The position numbers and the translations under genes are program-made. Positions 12,474-23,960 of a stretch of DNA of 64,000 nucleotides are shown here, one piece after another. The notes under the pieces are model-generated. The model saw nothing but the letters and a program-made list of their open reading frames with translations, did no database searches and was not told where the DNA came from. Source of the DNA: Amblyomma americanum (taxonomy: Eukaryota; Arthropoda; Arachnida; Ixodida; Ixodidae); NCBI RefSeq assembly GCF_052857255.1, contig NC_135497.1:345442183-345506182 (forward strand), written 5' to 3'. The first letter of the stretch is position 1. The number at the start of each line of letters is the position of its first letter.

Positions 12474-12520
12474 CGAATCCGCTTCGCTCGCCGGATTTTT
12501 GGGCAAGTGTGAATGCGCCC
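12474..12520 (-). repeat. Right terminal inverted repeat of MITE
   Basis: This is the reverse-complement partner of 11812-11858. The match falls off inward, where the left arm continues gccgc and the right arm ctcgcc. Confidence 0.8.
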
Positions 12521-12974
12521 TAAGTCAGAGACGGCACCAGCGGTCAGCGCGCCAGTGAACTGGCCAGCGCTGAGAGAGAGCAAGCTCATATAACTTGGCC
12601 ATTTACTTCGACACCTTCGCTTGCCACTCGCAGCCCGTGTTTTATAAAATGCGAGTTGGGAAAAAATATTATGGCCAGTGAGCACCTCCATCATCCACCA
12701 GAAAGGACATCATGTATAAATTCACCATCTGTCAACCTGTATGAGAAGGAAATCAGATATCTTCGCCACTAACTATATCCTGATAGGCGTACTTGCCGCT
12801 ACAGTCGCATGTTTTCTACTCATGTTTTGGCGTTTTTGAAGCTAAAAGCTTCACTACGCTAGGTAAAGCAGTCGTCGCGAATGCCGGAGAATGACCTTGA
12901 ACGATCTTCAGCCCAACCACGTTAGCTGTGTATGACCATATGTGGCACAGTTATGGTGTCGAACCCTTAACCAC

Positions 12975-13071
12975 TGACCTTGACCCATGACCTTTAGTTG
13001 ACCTTTGACCATTGACCTCGAGTTGACTTCTGACCTTTCACATTGGGTGTCATTTGGCTTGACCTTTGACC
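12975..13071. promoter_or_regulatory. Cluster of nuclear-receptor half-sites
   Basis: About eight TGACCT/TGACCC/TGACTT half-sites fall within 100 bp. Two are perfect DR1 arrangements (TGACCTTTGACC at 12999-13010 and 13060-13071), the class bound by HNF4, RXR/USP and COUP-TF/Svp. TGACCTTGA at 12975-12983 is the reverse complement of the FTZ-F1/ERR monomer site. No promoter is identified next to it. The tract could equally be a degenerate minisatellite, so the regulatory reading is an inference. Confidence 0.35.
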
Positions 13072-13747
13072 ATAGGAACATACGATGGGGTGATGTGATG
13101 ACATCCGATGGGGGTGCCGTAAGACCATGTGATAACACCTCATAACCAAGTGATCATGTGGGTGTATGTAGAACGGCTGTCGAGAGCCTATAGCGGCGCT
13201 GCCATGGATGAACCTCAGACGCTTCGCAAGCGTCCTTGCTTTTCGCTGAATTCCAGGGTTAGGCAAGTTAAGCCACTGATAATTTTTTTGTGTCGCGCCT
13301 TTGCACCAGTTTCTTTTTAGCGTTTTGTTAATTTTCATAGTACTTGATAGGCGCTCCCCCTGAGTTTATTATTTTTTCAATATTACTTTAATATTACCAG
13401 TCGCGTTTTACTTCAAGTGAGGTCCATGTCATCTAGACCGTGATGCCTAGCTGTACATCTTAACTTGCTTTCATGTTTAGTGATGATGGCAAGTTGTGCA
13501 AACCATGCATGTGCTTCTGGAAATAAATCACCACTTAACAGAAAGCGCATTTGATACCTCTCTACCTGCACTCCCGTCCTTATATATAGCGTCTTTCGGA
13601 AATGACCGCTAACCTGCAAGTGTAGCTTCGTAGTGGGTGAGAAGTAGCGGTGATGGCGGGAGGCCATATCTCAGCAAAAGCACTACTTCACGACCGAAGC
13701 TGCAAAAGCATGGTCATGGCTGAAGCCTTCACCTTGACCTTGCATCA

Positions 13748-13960
13748 GTGAATGAATGAATGAATAAATAAATAAATAGATATTGCTGCGACTGGGATTC
13801 GAATCCACGACGGACAGCTTCGCTGGCCACTACACGAGAGCGCTATGTTATCGCCGCAGCCTAACACGCCTCGTGTTACACTGCTACACGCTCTCGCGCT
13901 GTGCATCGCACATCGTCGTCTCCATCAACTTCCATCTGCTGCGCGAACAAATCAGATCAG
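13748..13960 (-). mobile_element. tRNA-related SINE with TTTA/TTCA tail
   Basis: Read on the minus strand, a Pol III B-box-like sequence (ggattcgaatccc, near 13796-13808) is preceded by a candidate A box (tagtggccagcg, near 13826) and followed by a tail made of TTTA then TTCA units (13748-13779 on the plus strand). This head-plus-simple-repeat-tail layout is typical of tRNA-derived SINEs. It differs in sequence from the Ruka-like copies. The head boundary is approximate and no target duplication was found. Confidence 0.45.
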
Positions 13961-16099
13961 CTTAACCTCGACTGGAGCTGAACCTGAGTCTAACACGGTC
14001 GCTAGACGTGCCGTCGACCCAGCAAAGTATAACCATGAGCCAGTCAGACTAAACACATGCTTTCGCATATCTGCTTGGTTTAACTACGTTAAAACCCTAC
14101 CATTTTTTTTAAAAGCAAAGCGAGTTGGTCTATTCTACAATCAAAAAGTCGCATTTCCAGGATGGCTTCATGCTAGACACCTTGCCGTTCCCCAGAAAAA
14201 AAAATAGCGTCAATTACACCCGTTGTGATGCGGATGTTCAGCGCTATAGCTTCTCCAGATTGAGGTTTTAAAACTGTTGCATTTGATTCGAATGATGCTC
14301 CCACGCATGCGTGGGTGACGACTGCATTTATGGTTTGGGAGCACTACAAGGCTTACTTTGCACTGTATAGTTGTTGTAACGGGTTCGAAGCCCTTCTGGG
14401 TCATTCCAGGCCAAACGTCCCAGACGTCGCGCTCGACCATCTCCAATTTGTTCAAAAAAATTCACGGAAACTTATCCTAATGCGCGTAATCAAACCCTGA
14501 AATACTTTTGACGAAAAAACTTTTTTCGTGACGTGAGGGCAGTTTGAATAAATAGAAAAGATGAGAAACCAGGCACTGCTCAATAATTACTAAAAAATTC
14601 AAATATTTTGAAAACACTCCAAAATTTTGTCATTCAATATGACAGCAGGAAAAACAGAATTTCCTTTTTGAAAGTGTAATCATCTTCTATTTACTGGTGT
14701 AAATGTTTTTTGGTTGTCCTCAAAGGACATTTGTTAATTACAGCTAGTACAATATTTCAGTAAGATAACTCAAATTGTCACTGTGTTTCCTAAACTATGG
14801 CTGCGTACCAATTTTTTTTATTTCATTTTAAAAGCGCGCTTTTTTTCTGGAGCATCTCGTGCATTCGCGCACACAGGACGCTTAAAACGCAAAGCAAATG
14901 CCCGACAGCAGCCAACAGTAGAGTTTTAGCATGCGTTCAAGTACGCGACGCTTCGCGCTTGGAACTGCGGCTCATTGAGCAAGCGCACGCGATCTGGTGT
15001 GCTGCAAGCGCGGAGGCTTTCTTCGCGAAAAAAGCCGCTGCGTCGTTGTTTCTTGTCGGCGCCGCGCATTCAGCTCCAGCGCCGCCGAACGCGGAAGGCA
15101 GTGCACAGGATACAGAGCGGGAGACTCTGCACAAACTGCACTCATGCACGCTGTTCCCACTGCCGCCGCGGGCGTGCAGTCGCGTGCCGATGGGCCATCC
15201 GGCAAGTTGTAAGCCCCAATGACGCTCTCCAACCAGGCCTGGCTATGCGGCGTCCTTCAGTCCAATGCGGTTCGCTCAAGAGATTCCAAGGTCACCGAGT
15301 TACTGCGTGATGGAAAAGAACAACGCCGGTGCTTGGACGCGAATTAAAGAGTGTTAGCTGGACACACGGCGAATCAACGCTAGGAAGGCAGCGCACCGCT
15401 TCCAAGTGCATTGTTTGGCCGTCGCGCTCAGACTGCCATCGCGTTCCCAAACACTAAAACGACCAATCTCAGCAGATGTATATACATACTTAGGCTGGCG
15501 ACATTTGTCTTTGAGAATCGAACAAATATTGTGATAACGCGAAACGTCTCAGGTCGCAGAGCAACCTGAGAAGCGGGGTGTACCGGCGGACGGAATAGTG
15601 CGAGTTGTGCTGGCTAGAGTAGCACCACGCGAGAGGTGCACGGCTGTGCACTGACTTTCGTTTTTCTGTGTGTGGTTCGGAAGCACTGGCGTTCTGGGGC
15701 CGCAATAAGAGATGGATTTGTTTCTTTGTTTTTTTTCTTCTTCTTTTTTTTACGACAAGCCACATGTAGACTAAATGGCAGAAATATATCGTTCTGGGGC
15801 TGATAACTACTGCATTTTAACATCCTCTACGTCCCCGCTGGCAGTATGTGCAACGAATTGTTTGAGGACACGAATCAGTTATTCATGTCTCTCAAAAAAG
15901 TGCCACACTCGCCTTTATTTAGAACGGCGTAACAGGTGGTCTTGCGAATATCGTTTAAGGACAGAACACATACGGGCCTTCATATTTTCAATTCCTGGCT
16001 GGCATGGCGTGTTTCGGCAGCATAGGTCAAGTGTGACGATTTTCCCTTTTTCTCTGTGCAAACTCTGCTTCTTGAAAATAAAAAAAAAATGTCTCTTAT
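13961..16099. other. No supported gene
   Basis: The stretch includes a tRNA-B-box-like gggttcgaagccc near 14384, which lacks a convincing A box and tRNA fold, and a locally GC-rich region at 14930-15300 with open frames on both strands but no recognisable product. Otherwise A/T-rich. Confidence 0.35.
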
Positions 16100-17755
16100 A
16101 TCTGTAAACCAGTGATCTGGGAAATATAAGTGAGGTTACTGACGAGTTATTGAGTTGGATTAAGGACTGCCTCTCCGCTAGACTCCAGTTTACCTCCGTT
16201 AACAACTATAACTCCTGTTATTCTAAAGTCACCTCTGGGGTGCCGCAAGGCAGCGCTCTTGACCCCCTCCTTTTTTATATGTAGACTAATGAATTACTCA
16301 ACTCTGTATAGTCTCGATTTAGGCTATTTGCCAATGACTGTGTAGTATAGCACAACGTTAATTCTTTCACTTACCAGCAATGTTTGCAATCCGACCTGCA
16401 TACAGTAAATGCATGGTGCTCATCTTGGCTTATGCCACTTCATATTTCCAAAACAAAGCTTAAGTCTTTCTTTAACTCGCAGTTCTTCTCGCATGCCTAC
16501 AAGTTAATTCCTAACTAATGATTCTGTCGAACTTATCTCTACGTATAAATACCCCGGGTTTCACCTGCAATCAGACTAAACATGGCATCATCACATTAAT
16601 TTGACTTTAGCATCCGCTAACCGCTCTCTTGGCCTCCTAAAGCATAACCTAGAACATGCTCCACCGCACTTGAAGAAACTTGCCTACATCACATTCATTC
16701 GCCAGAAAATAGAATATGCATCAGCCATTTGGGCCCATCACCAAGTCTATCACACAGCTAATATGGAGTCTTTGCAAAACCGTTCTGCGCGTTTTATTTT
16801 TTCAGACTAGTCGCATACTTCCAGCGTCACTGGCTTAAAGAAACAGGCTGAATTAGAAGCCTTATCTTACCGCCGGAGACTTTCACGACTAGCGCTATTT
16901 CATTAACTTTATCATCATCTATCGCTTCGCCACAATTTTTTACACTCATCTCCAGCCTTCTTTCCGCATGCCCTTCATATGCATTTTCAAAGTATTTCAT
17001 ACCACGCGCTATAATCGAGGGGAATAACCTCTCAGCACACATTGCCACCGAAACTTACGCACCTGAATTTCATTATCTAATACGTAGGGCGCTCGGCTAC
17101 TGATCCGGAGTTCCCGGGTTCGAACCCGACCGCGGCGGCTGCGTTTTTATGGAGGCAAAACGCCAAGGCGCCCGTGTGCTGTGCGATGTCAGTGCACTTT
17201 AAAGATCTCCAGGTGGTTGAAATTATTCCGGAGCCCTCCACTACGGCACCTCTTTCTTCCTTTCTTCTTTCACTCCCTCCTTATCCCTTTCCTTACGGCG
17301 CTGTTCAGGTGTCCGCCGATATGTTAGACAGATACTGCGCCATTTCCTTTCCCCCCAAAACATTTTTTTTTATTTTCCAATACGTAGTGACGTTGGCTTT
17401 TAAAAACAAAATTTTCTCGTTTTTCTTCTAGCTTTATACTGTTCCGATTGTTTCTTGCTCTTTTTGTGTCCAAAAACGTGCCGCGTTACTTTTCTCATTG
17501 GTTGTCGTGCCTTAGTATTGTATCGCCTACCTGGGATTCGTATTTTAATGTTCATTTATGTTTTTTTTTCTATCGTTTTATTTGTATTCCTGTTCTTGAG
17601 TATTAAAGTTTTACTACCATGTTATCACTATCCTATCAATTGTACCTTTTTCATGTTTTTGTTGTTTCTTATATTGCAATGTAAACTAAATTACTACCCC
17701 CTATGTAATACCCTCACTGAGTGCCTTTAGGGGTCTCTTCAAATAAAAAAAAAAC
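16100..17755 (+). mobile_element. Decayed CR1/jockey-like LINE, interrupted by a SINE
   Basis: Translation of the plus strand recovers reverse-transcriptase blocks SGVPQGSALDPLLF (about 16228-16270) and a degenerate catalytic box LFANDCVV (about 16326) in place of FADD, separated by several stop codons. Further on is the thumb/C-terminal block RSLGLLKHNLEHAPPHLKKL (from about 16625). The 5' end with endonuclease is missing, so the copy is 5'-truncated. After the SINE (17088-17378), A/T-rich 3' UTR continues to an ending of the form ccctcactgagtgccttta followed by caaataaaaaaaaaa near 17750. The clade is inferred from motif style, not computed. Many stops and a lost Asp show it is long dead. 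Confidence 0.7.
17088..17378 (+). mobile_element. tRNA-derived SINE with perfect 9-bp target duplication
   Basis: The 291 bp element starts with a tRNA-like head containing gggttcgaaccc (near 17116), then gtgcactttaaagatc, ccaggtggttgaaatta and ccctccactacgg, and ends in a pyrimidine-rich tail and T-run. Flanks are identical 9-mers, aatacgtag, at 17079-17087 and 17379-17387, giving exact boundaries and showing insertion into the older LINE. The tail (ctccttatccctttcc and following) differs from the Ruka-like copies at 53.1 and 58.8 kb, suggesting a distinct subfamily with the same head. Confidence 0.85.
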
Positions 17756-18924
17756 ATGAATGAATTATTCTGTAGCGAATAGATCACAAATGTGATGCTT
17801 ATAAATTTTCTTAAACGTATTTCTGAAAATTATATAATTTTCTTTTGCAAGATATCACTGTTATAGCTTGCACCACGATGAAATTGCTGTAACGCTTTCT
17901 CTGCGTTTTACTTCAACTACACTGTGATTGAAGAGCTCAATATAGATTTAAACAGTGCCTGTGGTTCTGTTCAGGAAAATTGTTTCCGCTGCTATATGCT
18001 GTATTACATCGGGCCTCCCATTTGAATTTCTTTATTCTTCCGATATATTTCTAGATTTTTCAGTCTATACTCTCGCAAGCGTTCGGTACAGGAGGAAGGC
18101 TTTATTTATTCCTCTGAATATACTGTTCACGAAAATTTGCACGGACATTTTGAAAACGTTACTCCCTTGCTGATAATTCCCTATGTCATTCAAGCACACT
18201 GCTGTAGTTCTGCATCATTAATCTCCACCATCAGTTAATTCGTTGCGAGAATAAATTCGGTTGCGAGAATAAATAATAAATAAAGCAGGCACGTAGTGGC
18301 CAGGAGCATCACACTCCACTTAATATGTCGAGATACGCACCGAGAATCGCTGCCAAATGCAGGTGCCACTTTAAACCTGAATGCTACAACTCAGATCAAT
18401 GTTTCGCCACTTATACAGTACTCAAACCTCCGAACTTCCCATATGGCAGGAAGCGCAGCCTACTTAGCGGTAAGGCTACAAGCAGAGTGAAAACGTTTCT
18501 GGGGGTTGTTTTTCACCAGCGAGGTCTCAATTTTGGCTTGCCAACACTATTCAAATTCACTGAGATTGAGATAACCGACGACCTACCGTTTTATGGTGCC
18601 AGCGCAGGAAGATGGGTGCGATAAGCTGCCAGAGGCGTCGCGGCGCTTTGTCTTCTCGATATGTATCGCAGATGATGAAAGTTGATGATGAATGTTGAAA
18701 GTTCGCGCAAAGCAAATGAGCCATATCCTGCGCACGAAGCGAACCTGCTCTTGCGTGAGCTCGGCAGCGGCTGTGAACGAAACTTGTCAAAGCGGACGAA
18801 GTGGTCGCTGTACGTGTCACGACAGCTGCCTCTGGATGATAGAAAAAGTGAACCGTTAACTGGTGGCTTTTAATCGCTTGCAGGTCTTTGACCACCGCAC
18901 GCTGTTTAAGCAGGAGGGGTCTGT
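17756..18924. other. No supported gene
   Basis: A/T-rich DNA without recognised domains. Short frames between 18296 and 18895 on both strands have no family match. Confidence 0.35.
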
Positions 18925-21900
18925 CTAACGGCGGCGTTTACGCTTGACGACGGCGAGGTTACGCTGACGTTTATGCTTGTGGGCGCGTACTTATCTCCAA
19001 CAACACGTTTTGACGCCGACAGACTGAGGGACGTGCTGGCTGTAACACGGGGGCCTTGGATCGTCACTGGCGACTTTAATGCGCATCACGCAATGTGGGG
19101 ATGCATCCGTATGAATTCAAAGGGAAGAAGTCTGTTTCGCCTCTGGCCACACCTACAATGCCTTAACGACGGTTCTCCAACGTACATTCGCGGCTGTCAT
19201 ACAGCAGCTGTTTGTACTTGGCGTTTGTGTCTCGGTGCCATGCGAGTCGCGTCCGGTAGTTTGCCGATATAGAAACTCATGTAGTGACCACATCCCCACA
19301 TCCCCACATTATTGTTCTTGGTCTCGCTGCATGCCGGTCTGTCGAACGTTTGGAACGCACAGACTGGTCTACGTTTAAAACCCTTATGGAAGATGCCTGC
19401 AGAGAATACATTACAACAGGCATTGAAGAGCGCATCAAGGAGGCTAGGAAAAACACGACATGCTTCTTCACTCCAGCGCAGAATTAAAAATCTTGCAGGC
19501 TGACCGTTGGAAGGCATTCTGTGAATCACTGGATCCTCGAAAGCCTCTCTCACGCATCTGGAGTGTGGTGCGTGGTTTGCGAACATCTCCTCAGCAGCTC
19601 CAACCATTCAAGTCTCTCGCACTTCACCAAGGATGTAGCGAAGCGGAGATTGGTGAAGACTTTTGCGCAAGAATAGCAGATCCCAGGAACCCATCCACAA
19701 CTCCGAATTGCTGCGAAGTGCCTAGGACTAGGGATTCGCGAATGGACCTTCTTTTCTCCATGGAAGAACTAGACACCGCCATGGCCGGTTGCAGATGGTC
19801 TTCATCGCCGGGGCCCGATGGAGTAACATACTATGCACTTTTCAACCTTGGTCAGGAGGCTCGACGTGCTCTTTTAGACCACTTCAACACATCATGGTGT
19901 GCGGGAACAGTTCCGGACGCGTAGAAATCAAGTCGTCTGGTTCCAGTCCTTAAACACGGAAAATCGCTGCTTGACCTATAGCATTGTACCGTCCAATTAC
20001 ATTGGCTAGTTGCGTGGGCAAACTCATGGAAAGGATGGTACTTACGCGAATTGAGTGGTATCTGGAGCGCTACCAAATATTCCCAGATGCAACGTCCAGG
20101 TTTCGGTGTGAACGCTCGTCTACTGATAGCATGATTGACCTGGCGTCATCAGTTCAACATCAGAAGCATCTGAAGCACTTGACAGCGGCGTTGTTTCTAG
20201 ATGTCAAAGAGCGTATGATAACGTCACTCATGAAGCTATTCTGGACACTCTGGAAGCTGCAGAGCTTGGTGGTCGCATTTACAGCTGGATACGCAGTTAT
20301 CTATCCAATAAATCACTATTTATGCAGACTGAGGACGGACTAACATCTTCACATTTCACTTCCCGTGGGGACCCACAGGGTGGAGCACTTAGTCCAACGC
20401 TTTTAAATCTTGCGCTTCTCGGCCTTATCGATGTACTACCACAGTCAGCACGAGTCTCAGTCTATGCGGATGATATTTGTATCTGAGATTCAGGACTTAC
20501 GCGACCACAAGTTCGAGCAAAGCTTCAAAAGGCAGCAAACATTCTTACGGCCTACTTTCGCCGCATTATTCATGCCGCTGCAGTTGTACGCCGCATTTAT
20601 CATGGGATCCTTTCGGTACAGTATCCCTGCGCTAGAAACTTGAGGGAAACGAATGTCTGCAAAGCGTTCAAGCTCAAGCTCTCCGGCCGTGCCTAGGACT
20701 GCCAAAATGTGCGTCTGCAGCCGCAACAGTACTCATCGCTCAGGAGAATCCAGTGACTGCCAATGTCATAATCGAAGCCTTGAGAGCGCATATTCGTCAC
20801 CTCTCTCGAATTCCCACACACCATCTTGCTAGCCTTCCTGCTAACCGGCCGAGTACATCGTTTGCGAAAATTATTGAAGCCCATCGCGACTTTCTACCAG
20901 CCCAATTTACACCAGCCTCTAGACCGTCTGCTCTGTTATGGAGTCTGAACCAACCTCGTATGCTTCTTTCCATACCTGGCTTTAAAGAAAAAGGCTGATG
21001 CATCGTCGACAGCATTAAAACAGACCACTCTAGAATATTTGCACAAGAAGCACGGGTACCGACTGGACGTATACACCGATGGCTCAGTGACCCTTTCAGG
21101 TTCCTCGGTCTCCGTGGTCATCCACGTAAGGACCATAGTTAAGAAAGTGAAAACATCACACCGGATTTCGTCGACTGGGGCAGAATTTACTGCTGTTCGT
21201 GTCGCCATTAAAACTATACGTGAAGAAACTCCCCAGCAATGGTCTGTTTTCACGGATTCAAAGGCACCCATCCAAGCCTTACAATCTGCTCTTCGTCATA
21301 GGTTCCATGAACAACTGTTTTCAGAAATCCGAAAGATCCACCACACCGCCATCAATAAAGAGTGCGATATTGTTTACCAATGGCTGCCAGGACACAGTGG
21401 CATCGCAGCCAACCACCGCGCGGACGATGCCGCGCGAACTGCTCGCCATGAGGGCGATTGTGTGTCCATCCCCATCTCGAGAGCCGACGCAGCGGGTAGG
21501 CTTCGACCACTGGCGCTGGACATCACGTTTGCCGCGTGGAATTCAGGCCAATTTTCGAATTGGCGTTTGAAAACCTTGGACCCAGATGTGAACCTCCGGC
21601 TTCCACACGGCCTAAAAAGAAGTGATGCAACTTTGCTGTGTCGACTGTGGCTTGGTGCAGCTTTCACCAACCATTACTGCTTTGTAATCAGTATGGCTTT
21701 ATAGCCCTGCATATGCCATCTGCTGGTGTTACGAGGCTAAAGCCCACATTCTTTGTGAATGTCCTGCATACTGTGAACAAAGTCAGTCTATCTGCCGTGC
21801 GCTGGAGCGTCTAGATCTTTGCCCACTGACGGAAATGAAGATTCTCGGCCACTGGCCGTGGCGATCGTCGACGGTGAAGGCCTCCAAGGCAGTGCTCCGC

Positions 21901-22110
21901 TTCTTGAAGACTTCTGGCCTACACGATAGGCTGTGAGTGTACCGAAAGCTGTGACTTCGCATCGTGACTTCAATTTCCTACTCTGTTTGCTCCTTCTTTT
22001 TATCCCTCACCCCTTTCCGCCCGTGCAGGGTAGCAAACTGGTTATTCTTCCGGTTAACCTCCCTAATTTTCCTCCTCCTGCTCCTCCTCCCCGTCCTGCT
22101 TCCTTAAGTA
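18925..22110 (+). mobile_element. 5'-truncated I-clade LINE, copy A (dead)
   Basis: A plus-strand LINE begins within the endonuclease domain and ends in a pyrimidine-rich 3' UTR containing gtgcagggtagcaaactgg and ggttaacctccct (22023-22070). The same 3' UTR blocks close copy B at 37.02-37.06 kb, and ORF2 proteins of A and B align block for block, so they are one family. Presence of an RNase H domain after RT places it in the I group of LINEs. The left boundary is approximate because the endonuclease starts mid-domain, and no target duplication was found. Frameshifts and stops are numerous. Confidence 0.8.
18973..21936 (+). pseudogene. ORF2 remnant of LINE A: endonuclease, RT, RNase H
   Basis: Recognisable in order: the APE endonuclease block GPWIVTGDFNAHHAMWG (about 19052), an RT fingers block SSPGPDGVTYYALFNLG (from about 19804), the RT catalytic box VYADDICI followed at once by a stop (about 20462-20488), RNase H motifs VYTDGS (about 21070), STGAEFTAVRVAI, FTDSKA and QWLPGHSG (about 21381), and the C-terminal zinc region AHILCECPAYCEQ (about 21749). 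The protein would end at TGA 21934-21936. It is broken by several stops and frameshifts, with apparent loss of sequence just after the YADD box. All four acidic RNase H positions remain recognisable. No function is expected. Confidence 0.8.
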
Positions 22111-23960
22111 GGATGAATTGGCATCCACATTGTTTCAGTGTGTTTAAAGCATCATAAAAATACTCCTGACGATGAAGGTATTAGACCTGGGTAAGACTGA
22201 ATGTTTAACAGAAGTGAAAACTCTGTTCCGGAAAACACTGGCTATTCACATCGAGCCAAACGCGTCAGCAAGTACTACAGCGGGTAAGCCGCGAATGCTG
22301 TCGAAACGAGGCAACTGATTTAAAGTAAGTGGAGACGAGTTCTCTGAGGAATTCGTAGATATGAACAAACATCCTAACAAAATAAACAAACATCCTCACA
22401 TCATGGCTGATGAACTTTTCAGTGCATTGCAGTTTTATTGTTCAAGACTCCCCGCAGCGCAATCATACCACTGGATCAGTATGCAGGACACGTTGCATCC
22501 AGTGGTCGTATACTTCCGTTTACGAGACAAGAGCGCGCTCATTTCAGTGAAGTGATTTGTTTTCTTCGCCGAGTGCCTAAAAGACGGCACAGTTTCTGTG
22601 TGGTGATTTCAGATTGAAGTAGTGAAGCTGAAAAGCGATCGATCGGAAGTTTTCTCAATTTCCTACTTTTCCGATTCGAGGGCCGTAGTGAAGACCATCC
22701 ACAGAGCAGCGCCGGGGTAGATACTGAACTTAAAAAAAATTATTTTGTTCTTTGGAATGAAGATTGTTCAGATTAAACATCTCTTAAAGTATGCAATTGA
22801 ATTACGCTATGCAACTTTTTGCCCTTCACATTTTTACTAGGAGCGCCTTACTATGAAGTTTTCAGAAAAATTAGCGGAAAACTGCGATTTTTCCGAGTAA
22901 AGAACTTTATTTGCATCATGGATTGCATACCTTGCTGTCACATAACTTCTTATCGGATTATTTGCCTTCTGAACAGCGTGGGAAGATAACTGTAATCACT
23001 ACTCTAAGAACAAATATTTTTGAAAAAAAAATTACTATGAATTTGCCCTTTTTGTACATTTTTTATAATAACTAAAATAGACGAAATTCGCGCAAGGTTT
23101 TTCTGATTGCAGGTGCCCTGCCTTTCAAGGATCTAGAAAAATGTTCGCGGCGATATGTAAAAAAAATATTTTTCTCACAAATTCTTTGGTTTACAACTTA
23201 TGTTTTGGTACTAACAGCAAACTTGAAATGGCGGCCACGACACGAAACCTTTTTTTTTTTGCCGAATGCAAGCTTGGACAGCGTTTACTACCGCGAAACG
23301 GTAGCCCATGCTCTTTTTAAAAGCAAAATCAGAAATGGTCGAGCCTCCAAGTCCAAGTCTGGGGGATTTGATGTGTAATGAGCAAACGGCGATCATTTCT
23401 AAGTCACCGCCACTGGCGGTCTGCCAGCTCCGCCTACAAAAACGATCGCCCGTAAAGATGGGTTCCCTGCAATAGCCTGTGAGAGCCATCCCAGCAACTA
23501 TAACCTAAAGAATAAGCCATTTTCGCAATTGTAGCCAGCCCTCACTCGAAAATATTGTCTGTGAAAGTCCATTCAGTTGATCAAACTGTAGCTCCGTGCA
23601 GCAACTTGTCCTTGCTCGTAGTAGACACTGCGGTGCAGAGGATTGGGGAGAGTGCACTGTACTATAGGCAAAATAGTGCTATGTAAAATTCACTGAGAGC
23701 CTATAAAAGAGTCAAAGTCAGGGCCTGCCGGCCATTGTTTACATAATGCGAAAATTTTCATTCAGTATCACAGAGAGGATTTTAAACGCACAAGAGCCTT
23801 GTAGCGGGACACCGGTAGCGTAGTAGCTCTTGATACAGTGATGTCAGCAAGAGGTCTAGTCAGGGCCTGTTTCAGCCCTCCGCTTCTAAAAAAAAACCTG
23901 TCAAATTTATCTCGATATTAAACTACGTTATGAATACCAAACGTTAGAAGTGTTTTAAAA
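22111..23960. other. No supported gene
   Basis: A/T-rich unassigned sequence between LINE A and the STPR-like ORF. It probably includes the 3' region of the unit containing that ORF, which is transcribed leftward, but no polyadenylation signal can be assigned with confidence. Confidence 0.35.

Larger units (their letters stand above)
11812..12520. mobile_element. 709 bp MITE-like DNA transposon, Harbinger-type ends
   Basis: The element has terminal inverted repeats of about 47 bp: the left end begins gggcccgttcacacttg at 11812 and the right end, read on the minus strand from 12520, begins gggcgcattcacacttg; both continue with ccaaaaatccggcgagcg and differ at only three of 47 positions. It is flanked by the 3 bp direct repeat TAA (11809-11811 and 12521-12523). 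TIRs beginning GGGC and a TTA/TAA target are typical of the PIF/Harbinger superfamily. The interior is GC-rich on the left, then A/T-rich, and encodes no recognisable transposase, so it is non-autonomous. Open frames across it are shadows of base composition. Confidence 0.8.

Noticed and set aside
14330..14410. tRNA gene suggested by gggttcgaagccc
   Set aside because: Only a B-box-like word; no acceptor stem or credible A box and fold.
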